DNA of 64,000 nt, taken from positions 2,356,001-2,420,000 of the forward strand of contig OZ243960.1 in assembly GCA_965214435.1 (NCBI GenBank), read 5' to 3'. The notes below the pieces were generated by a model. That model was not told where the DNA came from, ran no database searches, and saw only the letters and a list, made by a program, of their open reading frames with translations. This document shows positions 54,084-61,979 of the stretch, piece after piece (position 1 is the first letter of the stretch; every line of letters begins with the position of its first letter). A program made the translations under genes and the position numbers. This DNA comes from Rubrobacter_A sp965214435. GTDB taxonomy: Bacteria; Actinomycetota; Rubrobacteria; Rubrobacterales; Rubrobacteraceae.

Positions 54084-54497
54084 ATGTACGAGGTAAAAAG
54101 CTTACTCAAAAGTACACAAGTCCGCCTTTTGCTGGTGTTTTTCACCGCAGTGGTCGTGGGTCTATCGGTCATGGCCGTGGTCGTTGGCGGTATCTGGGTC
54201 GAATTGCTCGTGACTGTGCTCGGGGTCATTTTGGGAGAGGGCTTGGCTTACGCGCTTACCGCACCGCCGCAGACCCGCAAGAGAACCGCCCTGGTACTGC
54301 TCTGCACGATCCCAGCTTATATCGTGGTTAGCATCCTGGATATCATCTTCGGCTTTATGCCCGGCTGGTTGTCCACGTTTTTCCAGATGTACACTACCCT
54401 TCCCGGCAACTTCGCCTGGGGCATCGTTCTCGGAATAGCGATAGTCGCTGGTATGAGACTAATGCCCTACTTCCAGGAGTGGCTCCACGGCGGGTAA
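54084..54497 (+). CDS. Small four-helix membrane protein, tandem copy 2
   Basis: A 137-residue paralogue of copy 1. Shared segments are LLKSTQVRLLLVFFTAVVVG, GLAYALTAPPQTRKRTALV and IIFGFMPGWLSTFF. The start-to-start distance is 513 bases, so the whole gene with promoter was duplicated. Function unknown; divergence in the tail suggests the copies no longer do the same job. Confidence 0.65.
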   Translation: MYEVKSLLKSTQVRLLLVFFTAVVVGLSVMAVVVGGIWVELLVTVLGVILGEGLAYALTAPPQTRKRTALVLLCTIPAYIVVSILDIIFGFMPGWLSTFFQMYTTLPGNFAWGIVLGIAIVAGMRLMPYFQEWLHGG

Positions 54498-54514
54498 AAG
54501 AGCTCCGGCCGCTG

Positions 54515-54523
54515 TGCTATAAA
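54515..54523 (+). promoter_or_regulatory. Extended -10 promoter
   Basis: TGCTATAAA, a TG-n-TATAAA extended -10. The surrounding 14 bases (54511-54524) recur exactly at 54885-54898. Transcription would begin about at ATG 54531. Confidence 0.45.
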
Positions 54524-54530
54524 CCTTTTT

Positions 54531-54554
54531 ATGCTGTTCGGGAAAAAGCCGTGA
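54531..54554 (+). CDS. Seven-codon leaderless mini-ORF
   Basis: ATG 54531 lies 7 bases after the extended -10. Seven codons (MLFGKKP) run to a TGA that overlaps the GTG start of the next gene as GTGA. Probably a coupling or leader peptide. Confidence 0.35.
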   Translation: MLFGKKP

Positions 54555-54859
54555 TCTTCTACGCCGCGGCCACCCTGTTTCTCGTCAACTTCGCCCTCGG
54601 TATCCTGGTGCAGTTCCGCGTCGTGGATACCAAGTCTTTCCGGTGGGTGCACCACGCGCTATTTTTCGCGGTCTTTGCTTCGGCGGCGGCCGCCGTGCTC
54701 GCCGGTTTTGTGCAGAGCGCGCCGTACCGCTGGACCCTTCTACCAGTTCTGGGGCTTTTTACCGTGCTGCCGTACGTGCGGGCCGGGACCGCCGGGCACG
54801 CGGGGCTCGCGCTCGGCGCGCTTTTCTTCTACACGCTCGGGTTTATCCAGACGTTGTAA
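54551..54859 (+). CDS. Small four-helix membrane protein
   Basis: About 102 residues: hydrophobic segments near residues 3-22, 33-53, 60-80 and 82-100. No family recognised. GTG 54551 is chosen because it overlaps the stop of a leaderless mini-ORF and begins right at the first helix; a GTG at 54479 lies within copy 2 and upstream of the promoter. Confidence 0.5.
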   Translation: MIFYAAATLFLVNFALGILVQFRVVDTKSFRWVHHALFFAVFASAAAAVLAGFVQSAPYRWTLLPVLGLFTVLPYVRAGTAGHAGLALGALFFYTLGFIQTL

Positions 54860-54888
54860 TGTCGGGCAGAGTCCCGCGCGGGCGGCTG

Positions 54889-54897
54889 TGCTATAAA
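54889..54897 (+). promoter_or_regulatory. Extended -10 promoter of the nitroreductase cluster
   Basis: TGCTATAAA again, within a 14-base exact repeat of 54511-54524. It places transcription start near 54905, at ATG 54906. Confidence 0.45.
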
Positions 54898-54905
54898 CAC
54901 CGGTA

Positions 54906-55040
54906 ATGGGTTCGAGCAGCAGCGCTTTGTCGGTCACCTCATCCGGTAGGAAAGCCTCTTCGGGCGCTAAGAAGTTGTTAACCTGCTGGAGTGATGTTCG
55001 GAAGGCCGCCTTTAGAGAGGGACGCTATGGAGTTCTTTGA
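54906..55040 (+). CDS. 44-residue leaderless upstream ORF
   Basis: ATG 54906 lies 8 bases after the extended -10, so the message would be leaderless. The peptide is Ser- and Lys/Arg-rich (MGSSSSALSVTSSGRKASSG at its start, one Cys-Trp pair in the middle) and its stop overlaps the nitroreductase start by 14 bases. It may be a regulatory uORF or a small basic protein. Confidence 0.35.
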   Translation: MGSSSSALSVTSSGRKASSGAKKLLTCWSDVRKAAFREGRYGVL

Positions 55041-55842
55041 TGTCGTAGAGCGGCGGAAGACGACCAACGGACCTTTCCTGCCGGACCCGGTAAGCCCCGA
55101 GCATCAGCGGCGGTTGGTAGAGGTCGCCGCCCGGGCCCCGTCCCACTTTAACAGCCAGCCCTGGCGCTTCGTGCTCGCCGACGACCGCGGCATTATCGAG
55201 GAGGTCGCGCGCATCAGTGGGGAGTCGATGCGCCAGCTCATGGAAGAGGGGACGTTCTGGAAGCGCTACCGGCCGTACTTCCGGTTTTCCGAGGCCGAGA
55301 TGGACGAGCGGCGCGACGGCATATTCATAGATCAGATGCCAAGAGCCGTCAAACCTTTTAGAAAGCAGATCTTCAGCAATACCGGGCAGGCGATCATGAA
55401 CAGCTTCGGGGTGCCGAAGACCCTCGGCGAGGATAACCGGAAGCTGATCTCCGGTTCCCCGCTCCTGCTCGCCGTGATGCTCGATAAGACCGAGTACCGT
55501 CCCGGACAGCTCTCCGCGTTCTACTCGGTTTTCGGGATGGGAGCCGCCGTCGAGAACATCTGGCTCGCCACGACAGAACTCGGCATGGGCATCCAGTTCG
55601 TCTCAACCCCGATGGAGATACCGGAGAAGTGGGACGAGATAAAGAGACTCTTCAAGGTGCCGGACGACCTGGAGCTTATGGCGGTCTACCGGCTGGGCTA
55701 CGTGCCGGAGGAACAGCGGCGCCCGACCATCGACTGGTCTAGCCGCCACCGCAAGCGCTTCTCGCAGTACGTGTTCCGCAATACCTGCCACCAGCCGGAG
55801 GAGGACCTGGCTACGGCCGAGCCGGATAGAGATAGTAGATAG
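55027..55842 (+). CDS. Nitroreductase-family flavoprotein
   Basis: A 271-residue FMN protein: VERRKTTNGPF and ARAPSHFNSQPWRF near the N-terminus are the FMN-phosphate and ribityl contacts, and SVFGMGAAVENIWLATTELGMG is the mid-domain signature. It reduces quinones or nitro groups, or tailors secondary metabolites. ATG 55027 has AGAGGG five bases upstream. It leads a cluster with a type III polyketide synthase (17 bases on), so it may modify the polyketide. Confidence 0.82.
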   Translation: MEFFDVVERRKTTNGPFLPDPVSPEHQRRLVEVAARAPSHFNSQPWRFVLADDRGIIEEVARISGESMRQLMEEGTFWKRYRPYFRFSEAEMDERRDGIFIDQMPRAVKPFRKQIFSNTGQAIMNSFGVPKTLGEDNRKLISGSPLLLAVMLDKTEYRPGQLSAFYSVFGMGAAVENIWLATTELGMGIQFVSTPMEIPEKWDEIKRLFKVPDDLELMAVYRLGYVPEEQRRPTIDWSSRHRKRFSQYVFRNTCHQPEEDLATAEPDRDSR

Positions 55843-55859
55843 GAGCGTCACCCACCTCC

Positions 55860-56930
55860 ATGCCCGAAGTAGCGTCCCCGAGCGTACTCTCCGTAGCTAC
55901 CGCCGTCCCGCCCTACCGCATCGGCCAGGGTGACGTAAAGCAGTTCGCGGTAAACATGTTCGGGGAGACCCACCGGGACATCGGGCGGCTCATGCCCATC
56001 TTCGAGAACGTCCAGGTGGACAACCGGCACTTCTGCGTCCCGCTCTCCTGGTTCGACGAGGAGCATACCTTCCCGGAGAAAAACGCCCTGTACGTAGAAA
56101 ACGCCCTGAACCTCTCCGAAAAAGCGGCGAGCCGGGCACTGGACAAAGCCGGGGTAGAACCCTCCGAAGTCGGGGCCATATTCTTTGTCTCGACGACCGG
56201 CCTTGCAACGCCGTCTCTGGACTCGAAGTTGATCTTCCGTCTCGGTTTACCGCATAATACCCGGCGATATCCGTCCTATGGGCTCGGGTGCGCGGGCGGC
56301 GTCTCGGGGCTGGCGATGGCCGCCAACTACGTCCGGGTCCGCCCGGACCGCTGTGTTCTACTGGTCGCCGTGGAGCTTTCTGGGCTCACGTTCCAGAGGG
56401 GTGATAGCTCAAAAGCCAACCTCATATCCACGAGTCTCTTTGCCGACGGTGCGGCGGCGGTCGTTCTGGGTGGTTCTCGGGGTGAGTCTGGTGGGAGGCC
56501 GCGGCTGGTCGGGGACTACAACGTAACCTGGCCGGAGACCGAGGACGTGATGGGGTGGGATCTGATCTCGACGGGCTTCAAAGTGAAACTCTCTAAAAGC
56601 GTCCCGAATATCGTGCGGGAGAAGCTGAAGGACACCCTGATAGCCGGTTGCGAGGGTGCGGGCCTCGACCTCAAAGACCTCAAGCACTTCGTCCTTCACC
56701 CTGGAGGGGCGAAAGTATTGGATGCTTTTGAAGAGGTGCTCGGCCTGGAACCCGGCGGTCTGACCTTCTCCCGCGGTGTGCTCCGGGACTACGGCAACAT
56801 GTCGAGCGTGACGGCTCTATTCATCCTGGAGCGTTTCCTGGAGAGCGGAGAGTACGCCGCCGGGGAACCCGGCGTAATCTCCGCGATGGGACCGGGCTTT
56901 TCCGCCGAACACGTCTTTTTCCGGTGCTAG
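55860..56930 (+). CDS. Type III polyketide synthase (chalcone synthase-like)
   Basis: A 356-residue homodimeric condensing enzyme. The catalytic triad is C144 in GLGCAGGVSG, H280 in FVLHPGGAKV and N313 in YGNMSSVT. Bacterial relatives (BpsA, alkylresorcinol synthases) join malonyl-CoA units to fatty acyl-CoA to make alkylpyrones or alkylresorcinols. With the methyltransferase-like gene 12 bases downstream this matches the BpsA-BpsB layout. The product could be a membrane lipid or a quinone-like compound. Confidence 0.9.
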   Translation: MPEVASPSVLSVATAVPPYRIGQGDVKQFAVNMFGETHRDIGRLMPIFENVQVDNRHFCVPLSWFDEEHTFPEKNALYVENALNLSEKAASRALDKAGVEPSEVGAIFFVSTTGLATPSLDSKLIFRLGLPHNTRRYPSYGLGCAGGVSGLAMAANYVRVRPDRCVLLVAVELSGLTFQRGDSSKANLISTSLFADGAAAVVLGGSRGESGGRPRLVGDYNVTWPETEDVMGWDLISTGFKVKLSKSVPNIVREKLKDTLIAGCEGAGLDLKDLKHFVLHPGGAKVLDAFEEVLGLEPGGLTFSRGVLRDYGNMSSVTALFILERFLESGEYAAGEPGVISAMGPGFSAEHVFFRC

Positions 56931-56942
56931 GCCGGTAGGCCG

Positions 56943-57458
56943 GTGCTGGCGGCCCTATTCGCCGGTGTCGCTCTGGTCGCGGCCCAGCGGCTCTTTGAAC
57001 TAAGGGTCTCACGGCGGAACGAGAAGGTCTCGCGTTCCAGGGGCGCTGTAGAGCGCGGACAGGGCCACTACCCGGTCATGGTCGCCCTCCACTCCCTGTG
57101 GCTCGTCTCGACGCTCGTGGAAGGTATCCTGCGCGGCCCGGACCTCCCGCGGCTCTGGCCGATATTCCTCGGTATTTTCTTGCTGGTCCAGCCGCTAAGG
57201 TACTGGGCCATATTCTCTCTAGGGACCGCCTGGAATACGAAGATACTGGTCGTGCCGGGTTCGAGGCTCGTTAGCCGCGGGCCGTACCGCTTTATCCCGC
57301 ACCCGAACTACGTGGTCGTCGCGGCGGAGATATTGACCCTCCCGCTAATATTCGGCGCGTGGGTCACGGCGCTGGTCTTTACGGCGCTAAACACCGCGGT
57401 GCTCTTTGTCCGCATCCGGGCGGAGGACCGGGCGCTCGCGGAGCTTGCCGGGGATTAG
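56943..57458 (+). CDS. Isoprenylcysteine carboxyl methyltransferase-like membrane protein
   Basis: A 171-residue protein with four helices; the C-terminal catalytic core LVSRGPYRFIPHPNYVVVAAEI holds the typical RGPYxxxxHPxY of ICMT/BpsB proteins. BpsB methylates alkylpyrones. The start is GTG 56943, 12 bases after the PKS stop. Confidence 0.85.
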   Translation: MLAALFAGVALVAAQRLFELRVSRRNEKVSRSRGAVERGQGHYPVMVALHSLWLVSTLVEGILRGPDLPRLWPIFLGIFLLVQPLRYWAIFSLGTAWNTKILVVPGSRLVSRGPYRFIPHPNYVVVAAEILTLPLIFGAWVTALVFTALNTAVLFVRIRAEDRALAELAGD

Positions 57459-57474
57459 CGCACAGGACGGGTGT

Positions 57475-57496
57475 CCGGTTAATGACCGGCTACAAT
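57475..57496 (+). promoter_or_regulatory. serS promoter with adjacent inverted repeat
   Basis: TACAAT (57491-57496) is a likely -10. CCGGT (57475-57479) and ACCGG (57485-57489) form an inverted repeat just upstream, possibly an operator. The leader is about 30 bases, too short for a T-box. Confidence 0.35.
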
Positions 57497-57531
57497 GCCC
57501 GTAGCTAATCTAAGATACAAAGGGGATGTCC

Positions 57532-58836
57532 GTGCTGGACCTTAAATTCATCCGGGAGAACGCCGCCGCTGTTGCGGAGAACTGCAAAAACCGCGGGGTC
57601 GAGGCAGACGTGGGCCTCGTCGTAGAGCTTGCCGACCGGCGCTCGGAGCTTATCCAGGAGTTGAACGACCTCCGTCAGCACCAGAACCAGTTAGCGAAAA
57701 GCGTGAGCCGGGCTCCGGATGCCGAGTCCCGCGAGAAGCTTATCCAGGAGTCGCGGGAGGTCAAGGAAAGCATCCCGGCGCGGGAGCGGGAGTTGACCGG
57801 GGTGGAGGGGAGGTTGCGGGACGAGCAGTTGAATATCCCGAACATGACCCATCCGGACTCGCCCATCGGTAAAGACGATACCGAGAACGTTGAGATCCGG
57901 CGTTGGGGCGTAGTGCCGAAGTTCGGATTTACGCCCAAAGACCACGTCGAGATCGGGGAAACGCTAGGAATTATAGACTTTGATGCCGGGTCGCGGGTCG
58001 CGGGGAGCAAGTTCTACTTCCTGCGGGGAGACGCGGTGCTCCTGGAGCTTGGGCTCGTGCGGTATGCGATGGACATACTGATGGAGAAAGGGTATGAGCC
58101 GACGATCACGCCGGACGTGGCCCGGGACGAGATGCTGGTCGGTACGGGTTTCATACCGCGGGGGCCGGAGACCCAGATCTACTCCGTCGAAGATACCGAC
58201 CTCTCGATGATCGCGACCGCCGAGATCCCACTGGCCGGACAACTGACGGACGAGATTATAGACGAGAAAGTCCTACCTCTACGCTACGCGGGACTTTCCC
58301 ACTGCTTCCGCACCGAGGCCGGTTCTCACGGCCGGGCGAGCCGCGGACTCTACAGGGTCCACCAGTTTACAAAGGTTGAGATGTTCGCCTTTACCACTCC
58401 GGAAGAGTCGGACAGGGTGCACGAGGAGATGCTCTCCATCGAGGAGCAGGTCTTCCAGGGCCTCGGGCTCCCGTACCGGGTGGTGGACATCTGCACCGGC
58501 GACCTCGGCGGCGCGGCCTACCGCAAATACGACCTCGAAGCCTGGATGCCGGGCCGTGGCGAAGCCGGTAGCGAAGCCGGTACGGGAGACCAGGGAAGCT
58601 ACGGCGAGGTCACCAGCACCTCGAATACCACCGACTACCAGGCCCGCCGGCTCGCCATCCGCTACAGAAAAGAGGGCGGACGGCCGCAACTACTCCACAC
58701 CTTAAACGGTACGGCGGTCGCCATAAGCCGGGTCCTTATAGCCCTCCTGGAGGTTTACCAGAGGGAAGACGGCTCCGTGGCGCTCCCCGAAGCCCTTCAT
58801 TCGTATGTCGGCAAGAAAGAGCTGAAGCCCGCCTGA
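57532..58836 (+). CDS. serS: Seryl-tRNA synthetase
   Basis: A 434-residue class II synthetase: long N-terminal coiled-coil arm (about residues 30-100), motif 2 HCFRTEAGSHGRASRGLYRVHQF, and the Ser/ATP site GDLGGAAYRKYDLEAWMP. GTG 57532 is preferred because the AAAGGGG SD is 6 bases upstream and the protein then begins MLDLKFIREN, the usual start; ATG 57526 touches the SD. Confidence 0.93.
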   Translation: MLDLKFIRENAAAVAENCKNRGVEADVGLVVELADRRSELIQELNDLRQHQNQLAKSVSRAPDAESREKLIQESREVKESIPARERELTGVEGRLRDEQLNIPNMTHPDSPIGKDDTENVEIRRWGVVPKFGFTPKDHVEIGETLGIIDFDAGSRVAGSKFYFLRGDAVLLELGLVRYAMDILMEKGYEPTITPDVARDEMLVGTGFIPRGPETQIYSVEDTDLSMIATAEIPLAGQLTDEIIDEKVLPLRYAGLSHCFRTEAGSHGRASRGLYRVHQFTKVEMFAFTTPEESDRVHEEMLSIEEQVFQGLGLPYRVVDICTGDLGGAAYRKYDLEAWMPGRGEAGSEAGTGDQGSYGEVTSTSNTTDYQARRLAIRYRKEGGRPQLLHTLNGTAVAISRVLIALLEVYQREDGSVALPEALHSYVGKKELKPA

Positions 58837-58850
58837 CATGCAGCTTGTCC

Positions 58851-58865
58851 GCCGCCTCCGGCGGC
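58851..58865 (+). terminator. Hairpin after serS
   Basis: GCCGCC (58851-58856), loop TCC, GGCGGC (58860-58865). No U-tract. The rest of the gap to 59018 holds no gene I can see. Confidence 0.3.
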
Positions 58866-59018
58866 TCGTCAGCCTCTCGGCGACACAAAGAAACGACCTC
58901 CGGGGCGAAAGGTGTTACCGCAAGTCATAGGTAACCTCGTTCTGCAGGCTGGGTCTCGCTACCCGAAGGTAAGCTGAATAGCTAAAAAGTTGTCCGACTG
59001 ATTCTTCCGCCGACAGCA

Positions 59019-60191
59019 CTACCGGATCCAGAACGTAGCCTCACCGTCGCCGATGGTGTATGCCCAGTTCGCGGTGTCCCTCGCTTTATCGTGTAAAGCT
59101 TTATCGGCGAACTTCGTAAGCAGTGTGTTGCTCCGCTCGTTGCGGGAGAAAAAGCCTAAGCGCAGCAGGTCCGCCGGCTGCGGCGTAGCGGTCGAGGTGA
59201 GAAAGCGGTACCGGATCACCGGTATCCCCGCCCGCCGGAAGACTTCTACAGAGGCCCGCAGCAGCGCCCGCGCCACGTCCTGGCGTCCCGGCCACGTCGT
59301 GAGGTCGAGTATAAAGCCGTCCCGGAGTCCGTTACCGCCTTCCCTCGTTACCCGCAGAATAGCGTAGCCTAGCAGCCTCCTACCGCTGATTCCCGGACCC
59401 CGCACGCCGAGTACGGTCACCGGGTGCTGAGGACAGCCCGGCCCGTAGCGCCAGCGCAAGAATGCGGCGTCTTTCTCCGGAACGCACGGCACGACGGCTG
59501 CGACCGCCTCGAAGAGCTTGTCGAACTCCTCGCCGAACTCCGTCACCGGTTCTACTTTGAGGTTCGCACCGGAGATCTTACCGAGGACTTCATCCATTAC
59601 CTGTAGCCCGCCGTTGAGCAGCCGTTTTAGTGGACCCGGTAGCGGGAGGCGCGGGCGGGCGGGCGGCGGTCCGGGGGCTCCCTGATCTTCCTCAGCCACC
59701 GCATCCGGCTCCCGCCGGCGATCCAGCATCCGGGGCGCGGGCAGTTGCGAGACGTCCAGCAGCTTCGCCGCGTACTGCAGGTTTCCGGCGACCTCGGCTC
59801 CCAGCCGCTTTTCGACCCCGATAACGGCCGGCACCATGTCGCAGGCTACGCAATTCTCGGCGGTGCGGAAAAAGGTCCGCATGAGCGATAGGGCGTGAAA
59901 GCCATAGCCGGGCAGGGACTGGTAGTCGGTCGGGGTGTGGGCGACCACCCTCTGTCCGTTTACCCTGTAGTACTGGGGCACGGCCGCCAGATGGCCGACC
60001 ACCTCGTCCCCGGAGATTGCGGCCCACCGGCGCATATCGTCGGCCAGCGGGTGAGTCCGCAGCCAGTCCCATACCGTATCGTGCCAGGCGGTCTCGTATG
60101 CCTCCGGGTAGTGGGCGTAGACCCGGGTCCGCAGCCGGTCGACGCCGGCTTTCAGCTCCGGTCCCTCGACCTCTTTTATCGAGACCTTCAA
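59019..60191 (-). CDS. GNAT/FemAB-like acyltransferase of a polysaccharide locus
   Basis: A 390-residue protein. The N-terminal part has a GNAT-like core (MRRWAAISGDEVVGHLAAVP). A Pro-rich linker at about 165-195 joins a second half ending DTANWAYTIGDGEATFWIR. Two GNAT-like halves as in Fem-type enzymes are likely. Such proteins often sit in exopolysaccharide clusters and may acylate the polymer or its precursors. Divergent from the riboswitch-GH6 gene. Confidence 0.6.
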   Translation of the reverse strand: MKVSIKEVEGPELKAGVDRLRTRVYAHYPEAYETAWHDTVWDWLRTHPLADDMRRWAAISGDEVVGHLAAVPQYYRVNGQRVVAHTPTDYQSLPGYGFHALSLMRTFFRTAENCVACDMVPAVIGVEKRLGAEVAGNLQYAAKLLDVSQLPAPRMLDRRREPDAVAEEDQGAPGPPPARPRLPLPGPLKRLLNGGLQVMDEVLGKISGANLKVEPVTEFGEEFDKLFEAVAAVVPCVPEKDAAFLRWRYGPGCPQHPVTVLGVRGPGISGRRLLGYAILRVTREGGNGLRDGFILDLTTWPGRQDVARALLRASVEVFRRAGIPVIRYRFLTSTATPQPADLLRLGFFSRNERSNTLLTKFADKALHDKARDTANWAYTIGDGEATFWIR

Positions 60192-60351
60192 CGGTTCCTC
60201 GACTTGTCGGCGTCTCTTCTCGTGGCTATCCCCTTGCCGTCGTTTTCCGGAGCGGGAGCATTGTTAGCAGAAGTGTTTCCGGTGGTCAAGAGAGGAAACT
60301 CTACCCGGCTAAAGTTTTTCATTCAACGAGCCGATAACCCTCTTGAACTGA

Positions 60352-60426
60352 AAAAGGCAAACTCGTCGCGAGGCGGGGACGCAAAGCCACGGGCCTCTAC
60401 TTCTGTGAGGTAGCCGGGTTGCCGGT
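60352..60426 (+). ncRNA. Class I cyclic-di-GMP riboswitch (GEMM-I)
   Basis: The consensus is present in order: GGCAA (60356-60360) closing with TTGCC (60419-60423) as P1; a P2 hairpin capped by a GCGA GNRA tetraloop (60368-60371); GGGACGCAAAGCC (60376-60388); a P3 with CCTC (60394-60397)/GAGG (60407-60410); and AGCCGGG before the closing strand. It lies 37 bases before the GH6 start and should sense c-di-GMP. Whether it turns expression on or off is not certain. Confidence 0.92.
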
Positions 60427-60433
60427 GCGTTTC

Positions 60434-60477
60434 GGATCTCGCGCTTTCTCCGGAGGAGGGATATGGAGCGGAGATCC
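60434..60477 (+). promoter_or_regulatory. RBS-enclosing hairpin, likely riboswitch expression platform
   Basis: GGATCTC (60434-60440) pairs with GAGATCC (60471-60477) and CGCT (60442-60445) with AGCG (60467-60470), an 11-bp stem with one bulged G. Its loop holds the SD (GGAGGAGGG, 60451-60459) and the ATG. This suggests control of translation initiation. Confidence 0.5.
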
Positions 60478-61893
60478 ACAGTCACACCACAGGTTCCTAC
60501 GAAGATGGTCTTGCTAGCTCTGGCCGCCGCGCTGGTCGCGGTGCTTGCGATGGCGATGCTTACGGAGCGTGAGGCGTCAGCCGCCACGTCGCAGAAGAAC
60601 CTGCCGGGCCGGTCGTTTACCTTACCGAAAAAAGATGGTCAGGTACAAAAAGATCGCGCCGCCACCGATGGCCGGACGCTCGCGATCTGGAGTAACGCCA
60701 CCGCCGTGCGCGGGGTCCGGGTCCCGGATGGAGCGCGGGCTAAAGAGCTTCGAGTCCGGGTCCGCGCTTCCCAGTGCCAGCGCTCCCCGCGGATGACCGT
60801 GCTGGTAAACGGCCGGCCGGTAAAGCAGGCATGGGTCTGGCAGACTTCTTATACCGAATACAAGATACCCGTGAACCTCGGACAAGGAGTATTCAGGCTG
60901 GAGATCCGCATGAGCCACGACTACTCGAACCGTTCTTGCGACCGCAACCTGTACCTCGATGGGGTAAAGATGGTGCTCGAAGGAGGGGGGACGCCGAAGC
61001 CGTCTCCCGCGCCCCGGCCTTCCGGCGACCTCTTTAACGGGGCGAAGCTCTACGTAGACCCGAACTCGCCCGCCGCCCGGCAGGCGCGGGCGTGGCAGAG
61101 CAGCCGTCCGGCTGACGCGCGGCAGATGAGGAAGATAGCCTCCGGCTCCCAGGCCGCGTGGTTCGGGGAGTGGAACGGGAACGTGCGCGCCGACGTGAAC
61201 CGGTACGTCTCCACGGCTAACAAGGCCGGGGCGCTGCCGACCCTGGTCGCTTACAACATCCCGATCCGGGACTGCGGCAGCTACTCTTCCGGCGGGGCGA
61301 GGTCCGCGGCGGACTACCGCTCCTGGGTAGACTCCGTGGCCGCCGGCATCGGCACCAAAAAAGCAGCCGTGGTCCTCGAGCCGGACGCCCTGGCGCTTGT
61401 GAACTGCCTCAGCCCGGCCCAGAAGCGGGAGCGGTACGCGCTCATAAACTACGCCATCCGGAAGCTTGAGAAACCCAACACCGACGTGTACGTGGACGCC
61501 GGACACTCGAACTGGGTGTCGGCCGCGGACATGGCGAGCCGCCTGAAAGCTTCGGGCATCTCCCGGGCTGAAGGGTTCGCGCTCAACACCTCAAACTACG
61601 AGACTACGGGGAACAATGTGCGCTACGGCAAGTCGCTCTCCTCAAAGGTCGGCGGCAAGCACTTCATTGTCGACACCTCCCGCAACGGCCGGGGTCCCGG
61701 TAATACCTGGTGTAACCCTTCGGGGCGGGCTCTCGGTCCCAAGCCGACTTCCCGGACGGCGGACCCGCTAGTGGACGCCTACATGTGGGTAAAACGCCCT
61801 GGTGAGTCCGACGGGACTTGCAACGGCGGTCCTCCGGCCGGAGACTGGTGGGCGGGATACGCGCTCGGCCTCGCGAAGCGGGCCGCCTACTAG
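60463..61893 (+). CDS. Secreted GH6-family endoglucanase/cellobiohydrolase
   Basis: A 476-residue secreted protein: signal peptide about residues 1-41 (cleavage near ASAA), then a xylan- or glucan-binding module (about 45-175, CBM60-like calcium-dependent type, RVRASQCQRSPRMTVLVNGR), a Pro-rich linker (about 178-188) and a GH6 catalytic domain. Probable acid D308 is in VLEPDALAL and the second Asp D450 is in GESDGTC, with DTSRNGRGPG between. GH6 enzymes invert beta-1,4-glucan bonds. It is under a c-di-GMP riboswitch, so it may trim or release matrix cellulose. Confidence 0.9.
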   Translation: MERRSTVTPQVPTKMVLLALAAALVAVLAMAMLTEREASAATSQKNLPGRSFTLPKKDGQVQKDRAATDGRTLAIWSNATAVRGVRVPDGARAKELRVRVRASQCQRSPRMTVLVNGRPVKQAWVWQTSYTEYKIPVNLGQGVFRLEIRMSHDYSNRSCDRNLYLDGVKMVLEGGGTPKPSPAPRPSGDLFNGAKLYVDPNSPAARQARAWQSSRPADARQMRKIASGSQAAWFGEWNGNVRADVNRYVSTANKAGALPTLVAYNIPIRDCGSYSSGGARSAADYRSWVDSVAAGIGTKKAAVVLEPDALALVNCLSPAQKRERYALINYAIRKLEKPNTDVYVDAGHSNWVSAADMASRLKASGISRAEGFALNTSNYETTGNNVRYGKSLSSKVGGKHFIVDTSRNGRGPGNTWCNPSGRALGPKPTSRTADPLVDAYMWVKRPGESDGTCNGGPPAGDWWAGYALGLAKRAAY

Positions 61894-61914
61894 GGTAACC
61901 AGGACAGGCGGTAC

Positions 61915-61960
61915 TAAAACGGCGGGGACCAGCTTTTATGCCGGTCCCCGCCTTTACTTT
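61915..61960. terminator. Strong bidirectional terminator
   Basis: GGCGGGGACC (61921-61930) and GGTCCCCGCC (61943-61952) form a perfect 10-bp stem with a 12-base loop. A T-rich tail follows on the plus strand (TTTACTTT), and AAAA before the stem gives a T-run on the minus strand. It separates the convergent GH6 and GH8 genes. Confidence 0.85.
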
Positions 61961-61979
61961 GCTCCGGGTTTGCCGGGGG

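Noticed and set aside
57459..57531. T-box leader for serS
   Set aside because: The leader is about 30 bases and lacks the T-box sequence; only a -10 and a short inverted repeat are seen.
58837..59018. tRNA gene in the gap after serS
   Set aside because: No T-loop GTTCGA motif or cloverleaf pairing could be found.
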